A DNA stretch of 7,273 nt. Source: Clostridia bacterium (GTDB taxonomy: Bacteria; Bacillota; Clostridia; Oscillospirales; CAG-272). Under the pieces are notes generated by a model. It searched no databases. It was not told the DNA's origin and was given only the letters and a program-made list of their open reading frames with translations. The stretch is from assembly GCA_017612655.1 (NCBI GenBank), contig JAGAFM010000079.1, positions 1 through 7,273 on the forward strand, in the 5' to 3' direction. A program made the translations under genes and the position numbers. Positions 1 through 5,563 of this stretch are shown here, piece by piece (position 1 is the stretch's first letter; every line of letters starts with the position of its first letter).

Positions 1-2
1 AT

Positions 3-26
3 GGTTTGGCGTTGGTTTGGCGTTGG
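3..26. repeat. 11-bp direct tandem duplication
   Basis: The unit GGTTTGGCGTT occurs twice back to back (3-13 and 14-24), followed by the first two bases of a third copy. The window begins just before it, so the array could extend further left. It lies about 80 bp beyond the guaA stop codon. The second copy also forms a 7-bp stem (18-24 with 31-37, one G-T pair). No T-run follows on either strand, so it is not a terminator. Function unknown. Confidence 0.6.
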
Positions 27-102
27 CTTTAACGCTACCAATCAAATGACACCTGAAAATGGTGTAAAAACCGTGCTTTTTCGGGGTTTGAGAAAATAGC
101 AA

Positions 103-1089
103 TCATTCCCATTCAATCGTGGCAACAGGTTTGGGACTTAAGTCATACAAAACGCGACTAACGCCCTTAACCTCGTCTAAGATGCGGTCTCTGATGTGGA
201 ATAAAAGGTCATAAGGAATCGGTTCGGGAGAAGCTGTAATCGCATCAACGGAATTGATTGCACGGATAATCACAGGCCACTCTTCTGTTCTCTTTCCATT
301 TCGGATTCCGGTTGAGCGCAGGTCCGGAACTACGGTAAAGAACTGCCATACCTTGGAGGCAAGGCCATTCTTTTCGAATTCCTCTCTCAGAATCGCATCC
401 GATTCGCGCACGGCCTCCAGACGGTCTCTTGTAATGGCTCCAATACAGCGAACGCCGAGACCCGGCCCTGGGAAAGGCTGACGATACACCATGGAATCCG
501 GCAGTCCCAGCTCCTTCCCGACCATGCGAACCTCGTCCTTGAAAAGGAATTTCACCGGTTCGCAGAGTTCGAATTTCAGATCATCCGGTAATCCGCCGTC
601 ATTATGATGAGCTTTGATGCCTGCCTTGGACTCAAGGATATCGGGATAAATCGTCCCCTGTGCAAGGAATGAGATATCAGTCAGTTTTCTCGCTTCCTCC
701 GCGAAAACATCGATAAACAGTTTTCCAATGATCTTCCGCTTTTTCTCGGGATCCGAAACACCTGCCAGGGCATCCAGAAAACGATCCGTCGCGTCAACAT
801 AGATCAAATTCGCCTTAAGCTGATCCTTGAAAACACGAATGACCTGCTCCGGCTCCCCTTTTCTCAGCAAGCCGTGGTTAACGTGTACGCAGGTCAGCCT
901 GTCACCGATCGCTTTGATCAACAAAGCCGCGACAACAGACGAGTCCACTCCGCCGGAAAGGGCGAGGAGAACCTTTCCGTTCCCAACCTGGGCCTGGAGT
1001 TCCTTGATTTGCTCTTCAATAAAGGCGCGTGCCAGTTCCGCCGAATCAATCCGATGCATTGATTCAGGTCTAACTTCCGTTCTAATCAT
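103..1089 (-). CDS. guaA: GMP synthetase, ATP-pyrophosphatase subunit (no glutaminase domain)
   Basis: This subunit adenylates XMP and replaces the adenylyl group with ammonia to make GMP, the last step of guanine nucleotide synthesis in the cytoplasm. The 328-residue product has the PP-loop SGGVDSS (45-51), AQGTIYPD (143-150), HHNDGGLP (161-168), PFPGPGLGVR (205-214) and the classic GMP synthetase C-terminus KPVATIEWE. The ATPase and dimerisation domains are therefore complete. The usual bacterial enzyme is about 510-525 residues with an N-terminal class I glutamine amidotransferase; that domain is absent, and the upstream neighbour is not a glutaminase. The arrangement resembles the two-subunit archaeal enzyme. 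The ATG at 1089 is chosen because GGAGG lies 5 nt upstream of it. A TTG at 1104 in the same frame lies upstream of that site and is not used. It is the last gene of the minus-strand operon, 40 nt after the CofE-like gene. Confidence 0.95.
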   Translation of the reverse strand: MIRTEVRPESMHRIDSAELARAFIEEQIKELQAQVGNGKVLLALSGGVDSSVVAALLIKAIGDRLTCVHVNHGLLRKGEPEQVIRVFKDQLKANLIYVDATDRFLDALAGVSDPEKKRKIIGKLFIDVFAEEARKLTDISFLAQGTIYPDILESKAGIKAHHNDGGLPDDLKFELCEPVKFLFKDEVRMVGKELGLPDSMVYRQPFPGPGLGVRCIGAITRDRLEAVRESDAILREEFEKNGLASKVWQFFTVVPDLRSTGIRNGKRTEEWPVIIRAINSVDAITASPEPIPYDLLFHIRDRILDEVKGVSRVLYDLSPKPVATIEWE

Positions 1090-1094
1090 ACGAA

Positions 1095-1099
1095 CCTCC
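1095..1099 (-). promoter_or_regulatory. Ribosome binding site fixing the guaA start
   Basis: GGAGG on the minus strand ends 5 nt before the ATG at 1089. A TTG codon 15 bases further upstream keeps the same frame open, but it lies 5' of this site, so translation should begin at the ATG. Confidence 0.85.
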
Positions 1100-1129
1100 G
1101 ACAATAATCTATTCTAAATGCCAGAACAA

Positions 1130-2332
1130 TCAGCATGTGGTGTAATTGTCGAAATATCCCTGTACGAGGACAACAGGGGTACCCTTGTCCCCGGACCCGC
1201 TCGTCAGATCGCAGAGAGAGCCGATAAGATCCGTCAACTGCCTCGGAGTCGTTCCTTCCGAGACCATCTTTCCGACGAGAGACCCTTCTTTTGCGCGAAT
1301 GGATTCTGAAATCGCTTTTTTCAATTCTTCTCCGGAAAGATTCTGAAAATCGTTATCGGCAAGATATTTCAATTTCAGTTCGTTCGGAGTGCCGATCAAA
1401 CCGGCTGTATGGTCCGGAGAAACAACCGGATCGGCAAGTTCCCAGATCTTTCCCTTCGGATCCTTGAAGGCACCGTCTCCGTAAACCATCACTTCGACAT
1501 GCTTCCCGGTCTCTCTCAGGATCGCGCTCTGGATCGTTTCAAGCAGTTCGGGGGAAGGATGCGGAAACAGCTTCACTTTTCCCTCAGTCGCCTTGTTTGA
1601 TCCGAGCAGACCATACTGTTCGTTAAAGCCGCTTCCGTTTACCGGAGCGGTAAGAAGATCATCCAGACCGCAGACAATCTTTGCTCCTGCCGCCTTCAGA
1701 ATCCGCTTTGTTCTTGCACGGGTATGAATGTCGCAGGTCAGAACGCAATCCGTGTAGTTCAAAATGGCTTTTGCCTGATTGGCAAACACGATTTCGACTT
1801 CCGCTCCGCAGTCCTGAATCAAATCTCCGTAGTACTGAACATAATCGACTCCGGTAAATTCGTGCTTGTTTTCCCCGAACAGTTCGCGATACTGTTTCAG
1901 AGTCAGAACATCCGAATACGGGTTGATCCCGGCAGCGTCAATTTTGTCCAGAGAAACCAGTTCATTTCCAACCTCGTCGGAAGGATAGCTCAGCATGAGG
2001 ACAATCTTTTTTGCGCCTTTGGCAATTCCGCGCAGGCAGATTGCAAAACGATTTCTCGAAAGGATCGGGAAGATCACTCCGATCGTCCCGCCGCCTAGTT
2101 TGGTCCGAACGTCCTGGGCAATATCGTCCACAGTCGCATAATTGCCCTGGGAGCGAGCGACAATCGACTCGGTAATCGCTATGACATCCCTGTTTCGGAT
2201 TGCAAATCCCTCGCTCTTCGCTGCAAGCAGAACGCTCTCGGCGACGATAGACCCCAGATTATCGCCTTCGCGGATAATCGGAAGACGAATCCCTCGGGAA
2301 ACGGTACCTACTCTTCTTTCATTTGATTCCAT
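1130..2332 (-). CDS. Coenzyme F420-0:L-glutamate ligase-like protein (CofE family)
   Basis: The N-terminus reads like CofE: IRLPIIREGDNLGSIVAES (15-33), followed by RDVIAITESIVARSQG (48-63). Later segments are YGDGAFKDPKGKIWELADP (284-302) and a C-terminal tail ending in the VVLVQGYFD strand. CofE enzymes use GTP and divalent metal to add glutamate to F420-0 through a gamma linkage. This protein is 400 residues, whereas archaeal CofE is about 250, so it belongs to the longer bacterial form. No F420 biosynthetic gene (CofC, CofD, CofG or CofH type) is in the window, so its substrate is unknown; a gamma-glutamyl or amide-forming ligase acting on another acceptor is an inference. It lies 36 nt after the phosphoribosyltransferase and 40 nt before guaA on the same strand, so it is very likely cotranscribed with both. 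A Shine-Dalgarno AAAGGA is present with a rather long 10-nt spacing. Family assignment is fairly sure; function is not. Confidence 0.85.
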   Translation of the reverse strand: MESNERRVGTVSRGIRLPIIREGDNLGSIVAESVLLAAKSEGFAIRNRDVIAITESIVARSQGNYATVDDIAQDVRTKLGGGTIGVIFPILSRNRFAICLRGIAKGAKKIVLMLSYPSDEVGNELVSLDKIDAAGINPYSDVLTLKQYRELFGENKHEFTGVDYVQYYGDLIQDCGAEVEIVFANQAKAILNYTDCVLTCDIHTRARTKRILKAAGAKIVCGLDDLLTAPVNGSGFNEQYGLLGSNKATEGKVKLFPHPSPELLETIQSAILRETGKHVEVMVYGDGAFKDPKGKIWELADPVVSPDHTAGLIGTPNELKLKYLADNDFQNLSGEELKKAISESIRAKEGSLVGKMVSEGTTPRQLTDLIGSLCDLTSGSGDKGTPVVLVQGYFDNYTTC

Positions 2333-2368
2333 TGTGTGTATGTCCTTTCTGTCTTTTTTCGGGAGGAA

Positions 2369-2935
2369 TTATGCGGGAAGGATCGGGTCTCCGTTTTTGT
2401 CAAACAAGGGAAGGAATTCCAAAAAAGTGATATCCTTTCTCTTAGCGGCAGCCCCTTCTGCGAGAATAGCCATCTTCCCAACGATTTCCGCGCCGGCTGT
2501 CTCGGCCAGAACCTCAAGCGCATGAAGGGACTCGCCGGTGGAAATCACGTCATCTACGATCAAAACCCTCTTTCCCTTCATCTGGTCCATGTCATCCTGG
2601 TCAAGATAGAGGGTTTGGACATTCTCGGTCGTAATAGACTTCACTTCCGTTTTCACGGCGCTCTTCATATAGAGCTTCTTCCCTTTTCTTGCAAGGATAT
2701 AGGAGTTCTGCCCGCACTGACGCGCCATTTCATAAACGAGAGGAATTCCCTTCGTTTCCGCTGTCAGCATCAGATCGAAAGCAGGAGCCTTCTTCAGAAG
2801 GGCCTCCGCGCAGGCGATGGTCAGCTCAACATCTCCGAAAATAACGAATGCACCGAGATAGAGGTCATCAGTAAGTTCGCACAGAGGGAGGTTTCTCTTG
2901 ACACCGGCAATTGTAATCGGGTAGAATTCTTTCAT
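2369..2935 (-). CDS. Purine-type phosphoribosyltransferase
   Basis: The 188-residue protein is a type I phosphoribosyltransferase. The PRPP-binding loop VLIVDDVISTGES is at 124-136, a LTAETKGIPLVYEMAR segment at 57-72 fits the pyrophosphate-binding loop region, and ARKGKKLYM (82-90) followed by SITTENVQTLYLD (100-112) resembles the adenine/hypoxanthine branch. It would condense PRPP with a free purine base to give a nucleotide in the cytoplasm. Whether the base is adenine, hypoxanthine, guanine or xanthine cannot be read from sequence. It lacks the N-terminal helix-turn-helix of the PurR regulator, so an enzyme is the better call. It is the first protein gene of the purine operon. The start has only a weak site (GGGTG, 5 nt away), but an in-frame stop lies 18 nt upstream and no other start fits. 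Confidence 0.88.
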   Translation of the reverse strand: MKEFYPITIAGVKRNLPLCELTDDLYLGAFVIFGDVELTIACAEALLKKAPAFDLMLTAETKGIPLVYEMARQCGQNSYILARKGKKLYMKSAVKTEVKSITTENVQTLYLDQDDMDQMKGKRVLIVDDVISTGESLHALEVLAETAGAEIVGKMAILAEGAAAKRKDITFLEFLPLFDKNGDPILPA

Positions 2936-2945
2936 GACGGCACCC

Positions 2946-2971
2946 GGCTTCCCTTAGAAAGCCACCTTTCT
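2946..2971 (-). promoter_or_regulatory. Overlapping small hairpins in the leader of the phosphoribosyltransferase gene
   Basis: Two short stems share bases. One is AGAAAG/CTTTCT with loop GTGG (2956-2971). The other is GGCTT/AAGCC (2946-2950 with 2959-2963). They cannot form together. They lie 10-36 nt upstream of the start codon. No T-run follows, so if they act, it would be on translation or RNA stability. This is weak evidence; such short stems arise by chance. Confidence 0.25.
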
Positions 2972-3021
2972 TGTTGAATTACGGGGAAGAGGATCATCGC
3001 TGAGGGCACAGATACCAGAGC

Positions 3022-3065
3022 AAAAAGAGTAGAAAGCGACACGGCCAAACCGCAATGTCGCTTTC
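3022..3065 (-). terminator. Rho-independent terminator after tRNA-Arg
   Basis: On the minus strand a perfect 10-bp stem GAAAGCGACA/TGTCGCTTTC (3056-3065 with 3032-3041) has an inner CGG/CCG extension. It is followed after five bases by a T-run (3022-3026). It begins about 10 nt beyond the tRNA 3' end. It should stop most transcription from the tRNA promoter before the purine genes unless it is read through. Confidence 0.75.
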
Positions 3066-3074
3066 CATATTGTA

Positions 3075-3148
3075 CCTACCCGGCAGGATTCGAACCTGTG
3101 ACCTCGAGAGTCGGAGTCTCGCGCGCTATCCAGCTGTGCCACGGGTAG
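3075..3148 (-). tRNA. tRNA-Arg (anticodon CCG)
   Basis: A 74-nt cloverleaf is clear: acceptor CTACCCG/CGGGTAG (7 bp), D arm with loop AGCTGGATA, anticodon stem CGAGA/TCTCG around loop CTCCGAC, 5-base variable loop, and T loop TTCGAAT. The anticodon CCG (3112-3114) reads the arginine codon CGG. The discriminator is G. CCA is not encoded (the next bases are TAC), so the tail must be added after transcription. Two A-C oppositions are present, one in the D stem (third pair) and one at the outer pair of the T stem. It has its own promoter and terminator. Confidence 0.95.
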
Positions 3149-3186
3149 GAATATAAATGACAGGTTTAACCTCTCATAACGACGAA

Positions 3187-3215
3187 ATTATATCACAAAG
3201 AGGGTTCTTTGTAAA
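3187..3215 (-). promoter_or_regulatory. Sigma-A-type promoter of tRNA-Arg
   Basis: The -35 is TTTACA (3210-3215) and the -10 is TATAAT (3187-3192), with exactly 17 bp between them. A TG one base upstream of the -10 makes it an extended -10. Transcription should begin near 3180, giving a 5' leader of about 32 nt before the tRNA. This is the only near-consensus promoter on this strand, so it may also feed the purine genes by read-through. Confidence 0.85.
3195..3212. promoter_or_regulatory. Inverted repeat inside the tRNA promoter spacer
   Basis: ACAAAG and CTTTGT, separated by 6 bp, form a dyad located almost entirely between the -35 and -10 of the tRNA-Arg promoter. That position would suit an operator, but no binding protein can be named, and a 6-bp dyad may be chance. 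Confidence 0.3.
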
Positions 3216-3220
3216 GAGGT

Positions 3221-3322
3221 TCGACGGAAAAAGAGACAATAATTTCCGGGTCAAATGAAGCCCGCTTACCCTCTTTTTCAGGGCGGTAATCGGGCTTGAA
3301 TCCCCACTCGGATTTCCGTCGA
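3221..3322. other. Nested inverted-repeat element, possible structured RNA of unknown class
   Basis: The ends TCGACGGAAA (3221-3230) and TTTCCGTCGA (3313-3322) are perfect 10-bp reverse complements. Inside them TCCG (3245-3248) pairs with CGGA (3309-3312), stacked on the outer stem. AAGCCCG (3258-3264) pairs with CGGGCTT (3291-3297), and TTACC (3266-3270) with GGTAA (3285-3289). The apical loop segment CTCTTTTTC (3271-3279) is fully complementary to GAAAAAGAG (3227-3235) at the 5' side, which would form a pseudoknot while shortening the outer stem. The element lies between the two divergent promoters, and neither strand has a convincing promoter of its own for it. There are no open reading frames in it and no flanking target duplication. 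It matches no riboswitch consensus I know. The pairing is visible; that it is an RNA is inference. Confidence 0.5.
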
Positions 3323-3347
3323 TTCTGTGAATTATCCCCTTTTCATC

Positions 3348-3376
3348 TTGCATTTTTTATTGCCGTATGTTAGAAT
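3348..3376 (+). promoter_or_regulatory. Extended -10 promoter of the fumarase operon
   Basis: TTGCAT (3348-3353), a 17-bp spacer and TAGAAT (3371-3376) preceded by TGT give an extended -10 promoter with a weak -35. Transcription should begin near 3383, leaving a leader of about 45 nt before fumC. This also excludes an earlier in-frame ATG at 3327 as the fumC start. Confidence 0.7.
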
Positions 3377-3415
3377 GGAATGGCGGATCCTGACAATACG
3401 GCCGAGACTGCAAGA

Positions 3416-3421
3416 AAGAGG
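3416..3421 (+). promoter_or_regulatory. Ribosome binding site fixing the fumC start
   Basis: AAGAGG ends 7 nt before the ATG at 3429. The frame stays open to an ATG at 3327, but that lies upstream of the promoter and the extra residues do not match fumarase. Confidence 0.75.
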
Positions 3422-3428
3422 AAAAAGC

Positions 3429-4802
3429 ATGGAATACCGAAAAGAGCACGATTCTTTAGGAGAGGTTGACGTTCCTTCCGACAAGCTGTGGGGCGCTCAG
3501 ACGCAGAGAAGCGTGGAACATTTTCAGATCGGTGTCGGCCAGGAGACGATGCCACGGGAAATTCTGATGGCCTTCTCCTTCCTTAAAGAGGCTGCCGCCC
3601 TGGTCAATCATGCTCTTCTGCCTGAGAAAATGACGGAGGAGAAACTCCATGCGATCGTTCTAGGCTGCGAAGCCATGCGCAGCGGTACTCTGGACGACCA
3701 GTTTCCGCTCGTCGTATGGCAAACCGGTTCCGGAACCCACACCAACATGAACGTCAATGAAGTTCTCTCAAACTACGGAAACAAACTCTCCCCTTCCGCG
3801 CATCTGCATCCGAACGATGATGTCAATATGAGCCAGTCCTCAAATGACACCTTTCCGACCGCCATGCACATCGCCGCGGTTTTTTCGCTGCAGAAAGTCC
3901 TGGATTCCGGGGAGCTTCTGGTTCAGGAATTCGCTTCTCTGGAAGAAGAGAACGACGGGGTTCTCAAATGCGGAAGGACTCATCTCCAGGACGCGACTCC
4001 GATCCTCTTTTCTCAGGAGATCAGCGGGTGGAGAAGCAGTATTGAAAAAGATCTTTCACTAATTCGTCTATCCGTCTCCCCTCTTGAAGAAATCGCTCTG
4101 GGGGGAACCGCAGTCGGCACCGGTCTGAACGCGCCGAAAGGATTTGACCTCCTCGTTGCCGAAAAGATCGCCCAGCTGACCGGTTTTCCCTTTGTTTCAG
4201 CCACCAATAAATTTCACGCCCTGACTTCACTGGATGAAATGGTCTACTCCCACGGGGCACTCAAGGCGCTTGCATGCGATCTGATGAAAATCGCGAATGA
4301 CATTCGCTGGCTCGCAAGCGGCCCCAGACTTGGTCTGGGAGAGATCCGGATTCCCGCGAACGAACCCGGTTCCTCCATCATGCCCGGAAAAGTGAATCCG
4401 ACCCAGTGCGAAGCGGTAACCATGGTGGCTGCTCAGATTCTCGGAAACGACGCCACGCTTTCCTTTGCCGCCTCTCAGGGGAATTTTGAGCTGAACGTGT
4501 TCCTGCCGGTCACCGCTTACAACTTTCTTCAGAGCGCCCGACTGCTCTCCGAATGCATGACTTCCTTCCGCAAGAACTGCGTCTGCGGGATTACGGCGAA
4601 CCGGGAGAAAATGGCGGGAAACGTTTCTTCTTCCCTGCTTCTCGCAACCGCTCTCAATCCTCATATCGGGTATGAGAACGCCGCAAAAGTCGTGAAATAC
4701 GCCTATGAAAACAACATCACCCTGAAGAAGGCCTGCGCGGATCTGGGTTTGCTGAACGAGAGTGAATATGACAGACTGGTTCACCCCGAATCCATGGTGT
4801 AG
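3429..4802 (+). CDS. fumC: Class II fumarate hydratase
   Basis: This enzyme interconverts fumarate and malate in the cytoplasm and needs no iron-sulfur cluster. The 457-residue length is normal for FumC. Family motifs are in order: WQTGSGTHTNMNVNEV (97-112), HPNDDVNMSQSSND (127-140), GRTHLQDATP (182-191) with the catalytic-base histidine at 185, GGTAVGTGLNAP (225-236), and the signature GSSIMPGKVNPTQCE (314-328) with the catalytic serine in its loop. The TQCE ending of the signature separates it from aspartate ammonia-lyase. The start at 3429 is set by AAGAGG 7 nt upstream and by the promoter position. It is the first gene of a plus-strand unit; the next gene begins 6 nt after its stop. With pckA downstream it suits a reductive PEP-to-fumarate route. 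Confidence 0.95.
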   Translation: MEYRKEHDSLGEVDVPSDKLWGAQTQRSVEHFQIGVGQETMPREILMAFSFLKEAAALVNHALLPEKMTEEKLHAIVLGCEAMRSGTLDDQFPLVVWQTGSGTHTNMNVNEVLSNYGNKLSPSAHLHPNDDVNMSQSSNDTFPTAMHIAAVFSLQKVLDSGELLVQEFASLEEENDGVLKCGRTHLQDATPILFSQEISGWRSSIEKDLSLIRLSVSPLEEIALGGTAVGTGLNAPKGFDLLVAEKIAQLTGFPFVSATNKFHALTSLDEMVYSHGALKALACDLMKIANDIRWLASGPRLGLGEIRIPANEPGSSIMPGKVNPTQCEAVTMVAAQILGNDATLSFAASQGNFELNVFLPVTAYNFLQSARLLSECMTSFRKNCVCGITANREKMAGNVSSSLLLATALNPHIGYENAAKVVKYAYENNITLKKACADLGLLNESEYDRLVHPESMV

Positions 4803-4808
4803 GCGAAC

Positions 4809-5501
4809 ATGCGCAAAAAAAAGAATTCGGTGGTGTCTGTCCTCACCGCCGATGTGAGTCCGCTTTACGACGATGCCCGGTTTGACCTTCTCCTTGAGAA
4901 AATCCCGGAGGACCACAGGGGATATGTTCTGAGGCATGCGTCCAGGCAGGCACGCTGTCTCTCCCTTGGAGCGGAGCTGATTCTCAGCCGGATCTGCGCC
5001 GGATACGGGAGAGACCTCTCCGAGATGACGCTGCTCCGGGAGCCCGGGAAAAAGCCCGTCTTTGCCGATTCCCCCTTCCGTTTCAGTCTGTCCCATTCGG
5101 GGACGCTCGTTGCATGTGCCGTCTCCGAACTCGAAGTCGGGTGTGACCTAGAAATCCTCCGTCCGATCCGTTTGGAACTGGCGAAACGCTTCTTTCAGCC
5201 GGACGAGGCGCAGATCATCCTCTCCGCCCCCACAGAGGAGGACCGGAACAGGCTATTTTTCCGATACTGGACCTGCAAGGAGAGTTTTCTGAAATGCATC
5301 GGCACCGGCCTTGCCTACCCGATGAATGCCTTCACTTTTTCCTTTTCCACGGTTCCCATCCGGGTCATCCATTCCATTGACTCTTTTTCCTACTCCGTCT
5401 TCATCCGCGAGGAAAAGCCGTACGCGTTCGCTCTGTGCGTTCAGGACGCTCTTCCCGAACAGCTGCTTTCCGTCTCGTGGAAAACGGTCAAACTCGTGTA
5501 A
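4809..5501 (+). CDS. Sfp-type 4'-phosphopantetheinyl transferase
   Basis: This enzyme moves the phosphopantetheine arm of coenzyme A to a serine on a carrier protein. The 230-residue product shows the Sfp-type motifs: GKKPVF (80-85), FSLSHSG (92-98), VGCDLEIL (110-117) with metal ligands D113 and E115, and [15 protein letters not shown] (154-168) with E158 and the following lysine. The length and the two-half fold fit the Sfp class rather than the short AcpS class of about 120 residues. The carrier could be the fatty-acid acyl carrier protein or a peptide or polyketide synthase; none is in the window. The gene starts 6 nt after fumC with only a weak AGG site, which suggests translational coupling. 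It has no metabolic link to its neighbours that I can see. Confidence 0.9.
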   Translation: MRKKKNSVVSVLTADVSPLYDDARFDLLLEKIPEDHRGYVLRHASRQARCLSLGAELILSRICAGYGRDLSEMTLLREPGKKPVFADSPFRFSLSHSGTLVACAVSELEVGCDLEILRPIRLELAKRFFQPDEAQIILSAPTEEDRNRLFFRYWTCKESFLKCIGTGLAYPMNAFTFSFSTVPIRVIHSIDSFSYSVFIREEKPYAFALCVQDALPEQLLSVSWKTVKLV

Positions 5502-5550
5502 CCGCGCCGGTTCCGGCATTTGTTCTTTCCAGTCGACACAAAGAAACGTC

Positions 5551-5557
5551 AAGGAGG
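5551..5557 (+). promoter_or_regulatory. Ribosome binding site fixing the pckA start
   Basis: AAGGAGG ends 6 nt before the ATG at 5564, a near-ideal site. The frame is open upstream to 5435, but those codons overlap the phosphopantetheinyl transferase gene and do not look like PEPCK. Confidence 0.9.
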
Positions 5558-5563
5558 TTTCCG

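Noticed and set aside
48..64. Small hairpin ACACC/GGTGT downstream of guaA
   Set aside because: Five base pairs, 7-base loop, no T-run after it on the minus strand.
66..89. Possible weak terminator after guaA (AAACC/GGTTT followed by Ts on the minus strand)
   Set aside because: Only a 5-bp AT-rich stem with a 12-base loop and a short T-run; too weak to call.
2936..3021. Purine riboswitch ahead of the phosphoribosyltransferase gene
   Set aside because: The leader is too short and lacks the conserved three-way junction sequence and a downstream terminator.
2954..3142. Minus-strand 62-codon open frame over the tRNA
   Set aside because: Its peptide is the translation of the tRNA-Arg itself (the familiar SRGHRFESC-type artefact); the tRNA explains the sequence.
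3162..3172. AGGTT-T-AACCT palindrome in the tRNA leader
   Set aside because: Short, with no supporting context.
3281..3295. T-box-like string AGGGCGGTAATCGGG
   Set aside because: It only loosely resembles the T-box antiterminator, and there is no stem I, specifier loop or terminator with a T-run; it is better explained as part of the nested inverted repeat.
3221..3322. The nested inverted repeat as a miniature transposon
   Set aside because: No target-site duplication flanks it (AGAGGT on one side, TTCTGT on the other), and a single copy is visible in the window.
4227..5096. Minus-strand 289-codon open frame spanning the fumC end and the phosphopantetheinyl transferase start
   Set aside because: It is antisense to two well-supported genes with family motifs, and its peptide shows no recognisable domain.
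5506..5517. GCCGG-TT-CCGGC palindrome followed by a T-rich stretch between the phosphopantetheinyl transferase gene and pckA
   Set aside because: The usable stem is 4 bp with a tetraloop and the T-run is interrupted; not a convincing terminator or attenuator.
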